From Alphaproteobacteria bacterium (GTDB lineage Bacteria; Pseudomonadota; Alphaproteobacteria; Rhodobacterales; Rhodobacteraceae), in assembly GCA_030427405.1 (NCBI GenBank), contig JAUHXK010000012.1, positions 56,350 through 120,349 on the forward strand: a stretch of DNA of 64,000 nucleotides. The letters are read 5' to 3'. The notes beneath the pieces were generated by a model, which saw only the letters and a list, made by a program, of their open reading frames with translations, was not told the origin of the DNA and ran no database searches. The translations under genes were made by a program, and so were the position numbers. Shown one piece after another: positions 43,482 to 52,056 of this stretch (its first letter is position 1; the number at the start of each line of letters is the position of its first letter).

Positions 43482-44623
43482 AGCCCCGTTCTGTGCGCGC
43501 GCGCGGTGAAAAAGATGCCCGAGGGGCTGTCCGCCTCGATTTCGCGCAGCTTTTCGAATGTCTGCGTGTCATAGACCATGACCTTGTTGGCATCGCGCAC
43601 GCTGATCCAAACCTCGTGGCCGCGGGGCGTGAACTCCATATGCAGCACCGCCGGGCCGGGTTTGAACTCGTGGATGATGTCCTTGGTCACTGAATCAATG
43701 ACCTGAATGGTGTCGTTCAGTGGATGTGCAAAATTCACCCAGACCTGCCGCCCATCAGGCCGCGCCATGGCAAAGACTGGCTGGCCATGGGTTTTGGTGC
43801 GCCCGGTTTCGGTCAGGGTGTCGGCGTCGATCCACAGAACCTCGTGATGACCAACAGCTGGCAGGACGAATTCGCGACCCGTCAGGGCCCAGCCTTCCAG
43901 ATGGGGCATCTTGTAAACCGGCATCTCTTCCTGACCGCGCCCATAATCGGGCAGCACGCGGATCGGTTCGGGCGTCTCGGCCCACAGGTCCAGCGCGGTC
44001 AGGCCGTCTTCGCCGAACAGCCCGGTGATATAGGTCCGGCCATTGGCTGTGATCAGCGCGTCATAGGGGTTTTTGCCCATGTCGGGGACCTTGGTGATCG
44101 CGGGGTTGCCCTTGGCGAAATCGGCAATCCATGTCTCGCCTGTGTCCCACATAGTAAAGACAAACCGGCGGCCGGGCGCATCGACCAGACCGATGGTTTT
44201 GCTGTCGGTCGGAATGTCCGCGACCATTTCCAGCGTCTCGGCATCAAAGACGCGCACGCCACCGGGTTCATAGTTCGACACGGCCACCAGCCTGCCATCA
44301 TCCGAGATGGCGCCGCCAATGGCGTTGCCCGCCTGGACAACGCGGTTCACGATCTGCCGGGTGACGATATCGACCTTGGTCAGCCCGCCATCGCGGCCAA
44401 AGACATAGGCAAAGCGTTCGTCCGGGGAATAGACCAACGAGGCGTGGGACAGATCGCCCAGACCTTCGATCCGCGCCAGTGCAGCGCGGTCGGATTGATC
44501 GACCAGCAGGACCGAGCCCTGCGCGCGTTCGATTACAAGCCCGAGATCTCCGGTGGCGGTGGGTTCTGCCTGCGCGGTTGTCATCATCAAACCGGCCGCA
44601 AGGCCAAGGAAAAGCTGTTTCAT
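43478..44623 (-). CDS. nirF: NirF, periplasmic haem d1 biosynthesis protein
   Basis: A 381-aa eight-bladed propeller similar to the d1 domain of NirS but without a haem c domain. The signal peptide is MKQLFLGLAAGLMMTTAQA, and LVYSPDERFAYVFGRDGG and LHMEFTPRGHEVWISV are blade motifs. It binds dihydro-haem d1 and is required for its maturation. The ATG at 44623 has a GGAGG site and overlaps the nirC stop by 4 nt. Confidence 0.9.
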   Translation of the reverse strand: MKQLFLGLAAGLMMTTAQAEPTATGDLGLVIERAQGSVLLVDQSDRAALARIEGLGDLSHASLVYSPDERFAYVFGRDGGLTKVDIVTRQIVNRVVQAGNAIGGAISDDGRLVAVSNYEPGGVRVFDAETLEMVADIPTDSKTIGLVDAPGRRFVFTMWDTGETWIADFAKGNPAITKVPDMGKNPYDALITANGRTYITGLFGEDGLTALDLWAETPEPIRVLPDYGRGQEEMPVYKMPHLEGWALTGREFVLPAVGHHEVLWIDADTLTETGRTKTHGQPVFAMARPDGRQVWVNFAHPLNDTIQVIDSVTKDIIHEFKPGPAVLHMEFTPRGHEVWISVRDANKVMVYDTQTFEKLREIEADSPSGIFFTARAHRTGL

Positions 44624-44994
44624 CGTGCCTCCGTGTCCAGAAGGTAGCGGGCGATCCATTCGGCCTCTTCTTCCGAAATAAGAGGCCGCCAGGGGGGCAT
44701 CGCAGTATCGGGGATACCATCGAGGATGACGCCGGTCAGAACCTCGGGATCATAATGGTCCAGGGTTTCCGCGCGCAGGTCCGGGCCAAGCCCGCCTTTC
44801 AGAGACAACCCATGACACGAGCCGCAATCCTGGTGCACCAGACGCTTCAGCGCGTTGGGGTCCAGGGTGTCGGCGGCGAAGGCCGAGGTTGCAACAAGCA
44901 CGGCCGTGGTCAGAATTGTGCGCGCAGCCCAGCCCGCACCGGCGGCAGGGCTCGGACCGCGCAGTCCCAGATGCCTGTGCGTCAGACTAGCCAT
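44620..44994 (-). CDS. nirC: NirC, periplasmic cytochrome c
   Basis: A 124-aa exported c-type cytochrome. A hydrophobic leader ends SAFAAD, and the haem motif CGSCH is followed by GLSLKGGLGPDLR; the axial Met is in TAMPPW. NirC donates electrons to NirS and has been linked to haem d1 maturation. I start at the ATG at 44994, which has GGAG 7 nt before it and overlaps the nirE end by 8 nt. Confidence 0.87.
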   Translation of the reverse strand: MASLTHRHLGLRGPSPAAGAGWAARTILTTAVLVATSAFAADTLDPNALKRLVHQDCGSCHGLSLKGGLGPDLRAETLDHYDPEVLTGVILDGIPDTAMPPWRPLISEEEAEWIARYLLDTEAR

Positions 44995-45748
44995 GGGCCT
45001 GCTCCAGTATCTGATCCACGGGCCGTTCAGCATAAAGCGAGACGACCTTGCCGATGATGAACAGGGTGGGGGCCTTCAGGTCGGCCTCACGCACATCTGC
45101 GGCCAGGTGGTCCAGCCGGGAAACAAGGCGGCGCTCGTCGGGGGTGGTGGCCTTGCCCACGGCCAGAACCGGGGTCGAACCGGGCAGGTTTTCGGTCATC
45201 AAACCAATGGCGATCTGACCGATATTGGCGACGCCCATGTAAACCACGAGGGTCGTGTCAGGGTCGGCCAGGCGCTTCCAGTCCAGATCCAGCACCTTGT
45301 CGGCCTGCCGATGCCCGGTGACATACTGGACCGAGGTCGCAAGCCCGCGATGGGTCAGCGGCACGCCGGTGGAACAGGACGCACCCTGCGCAGCGGTGAT
45401 ACCGGGCGCGTATTCAACGGCAATACCGTGGGCGGTCAGGTAAGCGGCCTCTTCCGAGCCGCGGCCAAAGATCATCGGATCGCCGCCTTTCAGGCGGGCG
45501 ACTGTGTGACCGGCGCGGGCCTCTTCCAGCAGTATTTCATTGATCCGGTCCTGCGGGACGGTGTGGCATTTGGGGGCCTTGCCCACGGGGATCAGCCGGG
45601 CGCCGTCTGCGTGCATGGCCAGGATCTCGTCCGAGACCAGCCGGTCGTAGACCACCACATCGGCGTCTTGCAGCATCCGCAGGGCGCGCAGGGTCATCAG
45701 CTCGGGGTTGCCGGGGCCGGCACCAATCAGAAAAACCTTACCGCTCAT
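44987..45748 (-). CDS. nirE: NirE, uroporphyrinogen-III C-methyltransferase
   Basis: A 253-aa SAM-dependent SUMT that makes precorrin-2, the first committed step to haem d1. VFLIGAGPGNPELMT at the start, LKGGDPMIFGRG near 85-96 and YAPGITAAQGASCSTGVPLT near 115-134 are canonical. The ATG at 45748 is preferred over a TTG two codons earlier. It is the first gene of the nirE-C-F-DL-G-H-J-N transcript, with a Dnr-type box 132 nt before it. Confidence 0.92.
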   Translation of the reverse strand: MSGKVFLIGAGPGNPELMTLRALRMLQDADVVVYDRLVSDEILAMHADGARLIPVGKAPKCHTVPQDRINEILLEEARAGHTVARLKGGDPMIFGRGSEEAAYLTAHGIAVEYAPGITAAQGASCSTGVPLTHRGLATSVQYVTGHRQADKVLDLDWKRLADPDTTLVVYMGVANIGQIAIGLMTENLPGSTPVLAVGKATTPDERRLVSRLDHLAADVREADLKAPTLFIIGKVVSLYAERPVDQILEQAHG

Positions 45749-45879
45749 GTGCAATCTCGCTTGGTCTGAATGTCTTCCGAGCCCGGTTTTCCGGCAGGCG
45801 CCACATATGGGTTGGGGACGTTGCTGGGTGTGCCGGGCGTGTCATGCGGGCAGATTGGCGGAATTGGAAACAGACCTCC

Positions 45880-45893
45880 TTGACATAAGTTAA
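45880..45893 (-). promoter_or_regulatory. FNR/Dnr-type box upstream of nirE
   Basis: TTGAC-ATAA-GTTAA, one mismatch from the symmetric TTGAC-N4-GTCAA. It lies 132 bp from the nirE start, further than the other boxes here, and directly abuts the terminator hairpin of the preceding transcript. It probably gives nirE its own NO-dependent promoter. Confidence 0.6.
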
Positions 45894-45920
45894 GGAGCGC
45901 GGGATTTGCGCCCGCGCTCC
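45894..45920 (-). terminator. Terminator hairpin after the cupredoxin gene
   Basis: A perfect 10-bp stem, GGAGCGCGGG / CCCGCGCTCC, with a 7-nt loop is followed on the minus strand by TTAACTT. It separates the nirS-nirT-cupredoxin transcript from the nirE operon. Confidence 0.65.
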
Positions 45921-45949
45921 TGTGATCTTGCCTGTAGTGTTGCCTCGGC

Positions 45950-46351
45950 TCAGGGTTCGACGGTGATCATTCCGATCATGTTCTGCGTCTCCCAGTGAGG
46001 TCCGCACAGGTATTCCTGCGGGCCGGGGGCGAGAAAGGTCAGGTCGACCGATTCTTCGGGGAAAAGCCGGTCGCTCTCTGGTTCGCTGCCGTCTTTCAGC
46101 AGAACGGAATGGCTGGTGCGTTTGTCCACATTCACCCAGCGCACGGTGGTGCCGGTTTTGACGGTCAGCTCGCCGGGGCAGAAGGTGTACTTGTACATCA
46201 GCACCACCTCGGCATCCTCGACGGCCGATGAGGGCTGACCGAACAAGTCGACATAACGGTCCTCGGCCTCGGCGCAGATTTCGGCGGTTTCATCAGCCCA
46301 GGCCGGGGCGGTCAGCAACAGCAGCGCAGGAAGAAGGCGGCTGGGGTTCAT
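45950..46351 (-). CDS. Periplasmic cupredoxin (plastocyanin/pseudoazurin-like)
   Basis: A 133-aa exported blue-copper-type protein (signal MNPSRLLPALLLLTAPAWAD). The type-1 copper ligands are H81 in TSHSV, C116 and H119 in YLCGPHW, and M125. The H119-to-M125 spacing is one residue longer than in pseudoazurin. Like pseudoazurin it may donate electrons to NirS. It lies 55 bp after the multihaem gene, with a hairpin in between. Confidence 0.82.
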   Translation of the reverse strand: MNPSRLLPALLLLTAPAWADETAEICAEAEDRYVDLFGQPSSAVEDAEVVLMYKYTFCPGELTVKTGTTVRWVNVDKRTSHSVLLKDGSEPESDRLFPEESVDLTFLAPGPQEYLCGPHWETQNMIGMITVEP

Positions 46352-46379
46352 CGTCCTTGTCTCCTATCCAGATGGGAAA

Positions 46380-46400
46380 GGGGCCGGATCATCCGGCCCC
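46380..46400 (-). other. Intercistronic hairpin, multihaem gene to cupredoxin
   Basis: GGGGCCGG and CCGGCCCC arms (46380-46387 with 46393-46400) around a 5-nt loop, followed by TTTCCC on the minus strand. It may act as a partial terminator or as an RNA-stabilising end for the upstream cistron. Confidence 0.5.
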
Positions 46401-46406
46401 CTTCGG

Positions 46407-48194
46407 TTATTGTTTCACCACGTTGATGAAAGCCGAATCGTCGTCCAGCGCCAGGCTGGTATTCAGCGTCACGTGGTGGAACCGCGCGGCGGCAAAGTCA
46501 TCGTGGATGGCAAAGCCGACCGTATAGGTCTGACCTGGTTCCAGCGGCACGTCGCCGGGCGCGCCGGAATTCAGCGGCCGGGTGAAGACAACGGTCCAGA
46601 TGCCGCCGTCAAGGCTGGCCGAGGCGGCGATTTCGCCGTCATTGACCACGCGCTGTTCCAGCAGATAGCCATTGGTCGCGCTGCCATCGGCATAGACACG
46701 CATCAGGTCAAGATAGGTGCCGTCCTCAAGGTATTGCGCGATTTCTTCCTTGGCTTTCAGCTTGTCCCAGCCCCCCAGCGCCTTGCCGCGGCGGCCTTTG
46801 ACTTCGACTTCGGTGCGGCTTTCGCTGATATACTTGGTCACCGTTTCCTGGGTGGCCAGGCGGCCTACCACGTCACCATTGCCTGCAATCGCATCCGCTT
46901 CCGGTGCAAAGGGCATATAGGTGTTGTCGGCGTGACAGGATGACCAGCACCCGACCTGGTCGCCCATCTCGATCCCGGTGCCCGTGATCATCATGGCAAC
47001 CTTGATCTGGTTGTCAGGGTCCATCTTGCCGCCCTCGACAAAGGGTGCAGGGTTGTGGCCCGCATCCGGCCATTGCAGACGGACATAGAGGTTCTCGTCA
47101 TCATGGGCGGCCTGCACGGTCGCGTCGATCACGCCGCGCTTGCCGGGGATCGGTGTGGGCTCCAGCTCTCCGCCTGCGACGATCTTGTTGCCGATCGCAT
47201 CCAGTTCCTTGGCGTGACAGGTCGAGCACTGATCGCCACCCTTGGTCAAAGGACGTGCGCCGCCGTGGTACTTGCCGTTCTGCACCCACTCGAACGAGGC
47301 CTGACCGGGGTAGAACAGTTTCAGGTCCGAACCGGCCACAGCGTTCCAATCGACATTGCTGGCGACATCGCTGCCACCGCCTGCAGCCGGGGCTGCGGCT
47401 TCTTCACCGTTTGCCTTGGCCCGTTCTTCGGCCACTGCGGCATCAACCGCGGCGGCAATCTGGGCCTGCACGGCCTCTTGCTGGGCCTTTTTGGCGGCTT
47501 TGTCGGCTTCGGCTTCGGCGGCCTCTTTCGCTTCGATCCGTGCCAGGCTTGCCAGGTATTCGGGCGGGATCGGACGGATGAAGTCCGGGTTCGGCGCTTC
47601 GAGTTCCTCAAGATACTCGTCGGTCGCCCGGTCGCGGATATTCGAGTGCGCGATTCCCTTGTGGCAATCGATACAGGTCTGGCCGGTCTCCATCGCGTTC
47701 AGGTGCTGCTGACGGGCGCGGGGGCGCTGAAACTCGGGCATCATCGATTCAAAATCGTGACAGTTGCGGCATTCGCGCGAGTCGGTCGCTTTCATCCGTT
47801 CCCATTCGTTCATCGCCAGATGAATGCGCTTGGCTTCGAATTTTTCAGGTGTGTTGATCGTGCCAACCACCTTGCCGTACAGCTCTTTCGAGGCCTTGAT
47901 CTTGCGGATGATCTTATGTGTCCAGTCCTTGGGAACGTGGCAGTCAGAACAGACCGCCCCCACGCCGGACCGGTTCACGTCATGGATCGTGCCGGTATAT
48001 TCCTCATAAACAAAATCGCGCATTTCGTGGCATGAAATGCAGAAATCCTTGGTGTTCGTGGCTTCCATGGCGGTGTTGAACCCGCCCCAGAAGATGATGC
48101 CGGCGACAAAGGCCGCGGCAATACCGGCCACTGGCATTCCCCACAGGAAATACCGCCGCCAGATCGGTTTTTTCTTTTCCGGTTCCGAGGTCAT
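46407..48194 (-). CDS. NirT/NapC-type tetrahaem protein fused to an extra haem and ethylbenzene-dehydrogenase-like domain
   Basis: A 595-aa protein, larger than standalone NapC/NirT (about 190-200 aa). An N-terminal membrane anchor (about 14-38) precedes four CXXCH haem sites (52, 82, 142, 174) in NirT order, which pass quinol electrons to the periplasm. An Ala/Glu-rich helical linker follows (about 215-275). The C-terminal part has a fifth CXXCH at 323 and an unusual CWSSCH (CXXXCH) at 416, in a domain resembling the haem-binding subunit of ethylbenzene dehydrogenase. It lies between nirS and a cupredoxin gene, so it probably feeds NirS. Confidence 0.8.
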   Translation of the reverse strand: MTSEPEKKKPIWRRYFLWGMPVAGIAAAFVAGIIFWGGFNTAMEATNTKDFCISCHEMRDFVYEEYTGTIHDVNRSGVGAVCSDCHVPKDWTHKIIRKIKASKELYGKVVGTINTPEKFEAKRIHLAMNEWERMKATDSRECRNCHDFESMMPEFQRPRARQQHLNAMETGQTCIDCHKGIAHSNIRDRATDEYLEELEAPNPDFIRPIPPEYLASLARIEAKEAAEAEADKAAKKAQQEAVQAQIAAAVDAAVAEERAKANGEEAAAPAAGGGSDVASNVDWNAVAGSDLKLFYPGQASFEWVQNGKYHGGARPLTKGGDQCSTCHAKELDAIGNKIVAGGELEPTPIPGKRGVIDATVQAAHDDENLYVRLQWPDAGHNPAPFVEGGKMDPDNQIKVAMMITGTGIEMGDQVGCWSSCHADNTYMPFAPEADAIAGNGDVVGRLATQETVTKYISESRTEVEVKGRRGKALGGWDKLKAKEEIAQYLEDGTYLDLMRVYADGSATNGYLLEQRVVNDGEIAASASLDGGIWTVVFTRPLNSGAPGDVPLEPGQTYTVGFAIHDDFAAARFHHVTLNTSLALDDDSAFINVVKQ

Positions 48195-48268
48195 ATCCGG
48201 GCTCCGTTATGGCTGTCTTGTCTGGCCTTGGTTGGCAGGCCGGTGAATTTGGCTGTTTGGTCAAACGA

Positions 48269-48299
48269 GGAAAGGGCGGGCGAGGGGCCCGCCCTTTCC
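48269..48299 (-). other. Strong hairpin after nirS
   Basis: Perfect 13-bp arms, GGAAAGGGCGGGC (48269-48281) and GCCCGCCCTTTCC (48287-48299), around a 5-nt loop, followed by TCGTTTG on the minus strand. It begins 20 bp after nirS, within the 124-bp gap before the multihaem gene. It probably lets part of transcription through and protects abundant nirS mRNA. Confidence 0.7.
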
Positions 48300-48318
48300 G
48301 ATAGTGCTTGCGATCCCG

Positions 48319-49995
48319 TCAGGTGACGTGGTTCGAGCGGTTGTAGACGTTGAACTTGCCGGTCGGGGCATACAGCCCTTCGATGCGGCCGATTTCTTCC
48401 AGCGTCTTGGCGTCGAAGATCACGATCTCGCCGTTGGGCTCTTTCGAATCCGCCAGGTTCCACTTGGATACCCAAACCTCGGTGCCGTCGGCGTTGAACT
48501 CAAAGTGGACGGCGGCATTGCCTTCCTCTTCGGTGATCTGGATCGTCTTCACGATCTCGCCGGTCTCTTTCGAGATGACCTGAACCGATTGCTGCACTTC
48601 CGGCTCGGGGTGTTTGGTCTGGTCAGCCCAGATGTAATCCGAGTTCGGGTGGGTGCGGACAAACAGGCCGGGGCCGTCGGTTTCCACTTCGTAGCAGGTT
48701 TTCCAGGCCTGATCCGGGTGGCCTTCGGGGTCGTTGCCCCAAACGGTCACGGTGCCAACGCCCAGGTGGGTTGTACCGGCAACCGGGCCGCAATTCGGAT
48801 CGTTCCAGTTGGCGCCCGGTCCGGGGTGCGGCAGGGCCGCGGTGTCGATCATCGCTTCCAGCTTGTGGGTCTCGGTGTCGACAACCACCATCTTGTTCGA
48901 TGCGTTCGCAGCGATCTGGAAATACCGGCCTGTCGGGTCAAAGAACCCGTCATGCAGGAACTTGGCGCTGTCGATCTTGTCGATGCTCAGATTGTCCAGG
49001 TCGGTATAGTCAACCTGCCACAGCTGGCCCAGCTCTTTGATCGCAACGATCCATGTCGGTTCGTTGGGCGTTGTGTAGATCGCGGCCACGCGGGCCTCTT
49101 CCACATATTCGCCATCCACGTTCACGCCGCGGGTCGAAACGACCTTGAGCGGTTCCATGGTCTGGGCGTCGACGATTGCGAAATGCGGCGGCCAGTAACC
49201 ACCACCGATGACGTATTTACCGTCGCCGGAAACCGCAACGTCGCGGGCGTCATAGGCAATCTTGACTTCGGAAACCAACATCTTGTCCGGCGTTTGCCAG
49301 AGGTCGATCTTGGTCATCTTGCCGTCGCGGCCCATTGTGTACCAAAAGCGGCCGGGCTGTTCCGGTTCTTCCAGAGAATGGTGTTCCGAGGCTTTCAGGA
49401 CGTGTACCGCATACCCGGTCGGGATATGGGTCAGCACCTCTTTGGTGTCGCCGTCGATCACCGCGACCTTGCCTACGTCACGTTCGATGACGACAAAGAA
49501 GTTTTCCCAGTTGCGGCCATGCAGCGGCTCGGTCGGATAGTCGGCTTCTTCGACATAGACCTTGCGCGTGGCTTTCATCTGTTCCAGCGACATCTCAGGC
49601 GGCTTGGGGGCCTCCATCATGATGTAGGTCGCCATATCCTTGATTTCCTGCTCGGTCATGATGTCCGAGAAGTTGTTCATACCGCCTTCGGTTCCCCAGG
49701 CGATAATCTTTTCAAGGCGTTCCTGGCCAAGCGCCAGCGTGCCGCCTTCGGTCACGGTGCCGTCGGCTGCGGTTTTCTTCCAGTGGGGTTCAAGGTTCTT
49801 ACCGGTGGCGCCTTTGCGCAGAACACCGTGGCAGCCGGCGCATTGCTCGAAATAGAGCTGTTTCGACGCCTCGAAGGCTTCGTCGCTCAATGTTGGCTCT
49901 TCGGCAAAGGCCGGTGCGGCGACGCTGCCCAGCAGCATTGCCAAACCGACCCCGAAGGCGCGGCCAGTTTTATTGTAGCTGATTCCAAGTGACAT
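48319..49995 (-). CDS. nirS: Cytochrome cd1 nitrite reductase
   Basis: A 558-aa periplasmic homodimer that reduces nitrite to NO. The signal peptide ends AAPAFAEEP, haem c is in QCAGCHGVLR (C52/C55/H56), and the eight-bladed haem d1 propeller fills the rest (VAVSGDGKYVIGGGYWPPHF with a d1 region and LHDGFFDPTGRYFQIAAN). The ATG at 49995 has GGAGAG. A perfect TTGAC-N4-GTCAA box ends 63 nt before it. It opens the nirS-multihaem-cupredoxin transcript. Confidence 0.97.
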   Translation of the reverse strand: MSLGISYNKTGRAFGVGLAMLLGSVAAPAFAEEPTLSDEAFEASKQLYFEQCAGCHGVLRKGATGKNLEPHWKKTAADGTVTEGGTLALGQERLEKIIAWGTEGGMNNFSDIMTEQEIKDMATYIMMEAPKPPEMSLEQMKATRKVYVEEADYPTEPLHGRNWENFFVVIERDVGKVAVIDGDTKEVLTHIPTGYAVHVLKASEHHSLEEPEQPGRFWYTMGRDGKMTKIDLWQTPDKMLVSEVKIAYDARDVAVSGDGKYVIGGGYWPPHFAIVDAQTMEPLKVVSTRGVNVDGEYVEEARVAAIYTTPNEPTWIVAIKELGQLWQVDYTDLDNLSIDKIDSAKFLHDGFFDPTGRYFQIAANASNKMVVVDTETHKLEAMIDTAALPHPGPGANWNDPNCGPVAGTTHLGVGTVTVWGNDPEGHPDQAWKTCYEVETDGPGLFVRTHPNSDYIWADQTKHPEPEVQQSVQVISKETGEIVKTIQITEEEGNAAVHFEFNADGTEVWVSKWNLADSKEPNGEIVIFDAKTLEEIGRIEGLYAPTGKFNVYNRSNHVT

Positions 49996-50057
49996 GATCA
50001 CTCTCCATTTGCGTGGTGAGGCAACACGGAGACTGCGGCAGCGGGCGGCCACCCGCC

Positions 50058-50071
50058 TTGACAAAAGTCAA
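50058..50071 (-). promoter_or_regulatory. Perfect Dnr/NnrR-type box at nirS
   Basis: TTGAC-AAAA-GTCAA, fully symmetric. It lies 63 nt from the nirS ATG, which puts it near -41.5 if the 5' leader is about 28 nt. It is the strongest match of the six boxes in the window. Confidence 0.85.
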
Positions 50072-50163
50072 CGGAGGGGCGGCAAAACCTGTCCGATACG
50101 TCATTTTCCATAAGAATTTTGCCCGCTAAATCCTGTGTTTGAAGGTCATGTTTTTTCACCGGC

Positions 50164-50177
50164 TTGATTTTTGTTAA
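50164..50177 (+). promoter_or_regulatory. FNR/Dnr-type box at nnrS
   Basis: TTGAT-TTTT-GTTAA. It ends 63 nt before the nnrS ATG, the same geometry as at nirS. A separate box from the nirS one, it serves the divergent promoter. Confidence 0.65.
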
Positions 50178-50239
50178 GGGCTCGGCCCGCTGCGCGTCGT
50201 AGACATCCAAAACAACCGCAAACGTCCGGGAGAGGTCTG

Positions 50240-51433
50240 ATGTCGGCAATGATCACGCGTATCCTGAGTGAAGGGTTTCGGGTCTTTTTCCTGTCGGCGG
50301 GCCTATATGGCCTGTTTGCCGGCGGGGCCTGGGGGGTCTGGCTGGCGATGCAGTCCGGCGCATTGTCCTATTCCGACCCGACCTATGCCATGTCGCCGCC
50401 CATGTGGCACGCCCACGAGATGATCTTTGGATATGCGACAGCGGCGCTGGGCGGCTTTTTTCTGACCGCCGTTCCGAACTGGACCGGCGCCCCGGACGCC
50501 CGTGCGCGTTTCATTATGCTTGCCGCCTTTCTGTGGTTGGCGGGGCGGGCGGCCATGTGGTTCTCGACGGCCCTGGCCCCCTGGCTGGTGGCGGTGATTG
50601 ACCTGATGTTCGTTCCGATTCTGGCGGCCAAGATCGCGTCTCAGCTGATCAAGAGGCCGAAGCCTCAGAATATGGTTTTCCTGCTGCTTCTCAGCTGTAT
50701 CTGGATCGCCAATCTCATGACACATCTGGAATGGATGGGTGTTTCGGACACGACGCTTGATACCGGCCTGCGTGCGGGTCTGGTCACGCTGTGCGCCATG
50801 ATCGCGATCCTGGGCGGCCGCGTTACACCGGCCTTTACCCGCAACGCGATGAAACGCGCGGGCGCCCCCGAATCAAGCTGGCCCGTTTCTGTGGCCCTGC
50901 TGGACAAGGCCAGCATGATCACCGCGCTTGTTTTGCCGATTTCCGTTCTGGCCTTGGGTCCGGGACCGGTGGCCGGGGGTGTTGCGCTGATCCTGGGCGG
51001 CTTGCAGGTGCTGCGCCTGTCGCGGTGGCGGTCCGGATGGGCACTGCGGCAACCGATCCTGATAGCCTTGCACATCGGCATGGGCATGCTGGCGCTGGGC
51101 CTTCTGTTGTGGGGCGCGTCTCTGCTGGGCTTTGGCAGCGAAATCGGTGCCCTGCACGTCCTGGGCATCGGCTGCGTCGGAGGGATGACCCTTGCCATCA
51201 TGAGCCGCGCCGCGCTTGGTCACAGCGGCCGCGACCTGGTGGCCCCGTTTCCCGTTACAATCGCCTATGGCGCCATGGCTTTGGCCGCAATTCTGCGCTG
51301 GGTCGGATCAGGGCTTGGCGATCACTATCTGACCGTCATGCTGCTGGCCGACGGGTTCTGGATCTGTGCCCTGACGTTATACCTGTTTGCCATGTGGCCC
51401 GCGCTGGCCGGGCCACGCCTGTCCAGTTCCTGA
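50240..51433 (+). CDS. nnrS: NnrS, haem-copper membrane protein of NO stress
   Basis: A 397-aa protein with about 12 hydrophobic helices and conserved histidines in WHAHEMIFGY and LHVLGIGCVGGMTL. NnrS proteins are regulated with denitrification genes and lessen nitrosative stress. The ATG at 50240 has GGGAGAGG; a longer open frame upstream runs through the box. It is divergent from nirS. Confidence 0.92.
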   Translation: MSAMITRILSEGFRVFFLSAGLYGLFAGGAWGVWLAMQSGALSYSDPTYAMSPPMWHAHEMIFGYATAALGGFFLTAVPNWTGAPDARARFIMLAAFLWLAGRAAMWFSTALAPWLVAVIDLMFVPILAAKIASQLIKRPKPQNMVFLLLLSCIWIANLMTHLEWMGVSDTTLDTGLRAGLVTLCAMIAILGGRVTPAFTRNAMKRAGAPESSWPVSVALLDKASMITALVLPISVLALGPGPVAGGVALILGGLQVLRLSRWRSGWALRQPILIALHIGMGMLALGLLLWGASLLGFGSEIGALHVLGIGCVGGMTLAIMSRAALGHSGRDLVAPFPVTIAYGAMALAAILRWVGSGLGDHYLTVMLLADGFWICALTLYLFAMWPALAGPRLSSS

Positions 51434-51452
51434 GAGCGGCTTTGACCGGGGG

Positions 51453-51935
51453 CTAGACGGCGTCAATCAACGGCCGTTCGTTCTTGAGATGACGATCCAC
51501 CATGGTGCGCATCTCACGCCCCTTGGTCGGGATATGCCGCGCGGAAGCAGGGATATGCCCGGAATTCGCCAGTTCAGGAAACAGGCCAACTATTTCCGCC
51601 CGCGCCAGGGGCGGGATGCTTTTCAACGCCTCAATGCCGGTAAACAGGCTTTCGGACGGAGCGTCTTCTGCCCAGACGATCTCATGCCGGTCAAACAGAA
51701 TGTGATAATAGGTCACGCTGTCGGCCGTTTCGTCGATTTCGATGCCGGGTACACCGATTAGTTTCTGAGCGGGAACCAGGACCTCGGCTGTGTCGAACAT
51801 GCGCACGGCGATAGCCGAACGAACCAGCATCCGGTGCTGCGGCGACACCAAAAGGTCCCGAGCGGGCAGCCCAGAACCCAAAGCGCCAGCAGCGATTCGG
51901 ATTGGGCGCAGCTTGGGGTTGGCATCCAGCTGCGT
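51453..51935 (-). pseudogene. 5'-truncated Hint-domain protein remnant
   Basis: The minus strand holds the C-terminal part of a Hint (Hedgehog/intein) domain protein common in Rhodobacterales: QLDANPKLRPIRIAAGALG, then LVSPQHRMLV and HILFDRHEIVWAEDAPSESL. The frame is open from about 51983, but no ATG precedes the recognisable part, and the upstream domain (cleavage Cys and N-terminal half) is missing. The remaining sequence has no stop or frameshift, so the loss is recent or the fragment is under some selection. It lies convergent with nnrS. Confidence 0.7.
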
Positions 51936-52056
51936 GCGCGTCAGGGTGTATTTCGAGCACAGACGAGCGAAGTAGCCAGAGATTCAAGGCGGATCAAAGG
52001 CGTTTCAAATGAATTTTTCCTGATAGCGGACCGAAATCCCAACAAGCGTGGCAGGC

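Noticed and set aside
45749..45853. Possible short leader peptide (about 35 codons from an ATG near 45842) between the nirE box and nirE
   Set aside because: No clear ribosome site, no hydrophobic or regulatory pattern, and it runs out of frame into nirE. Kept only as a remote idea for the long nirE leader.
48304..49992. 562-codon plus-strand frame opposite nirS
   Set aside because: Covers almost exactly the nirS coding region in reverse. The nirS reading frame has full cd1 motifs, signal peptide and promoter.
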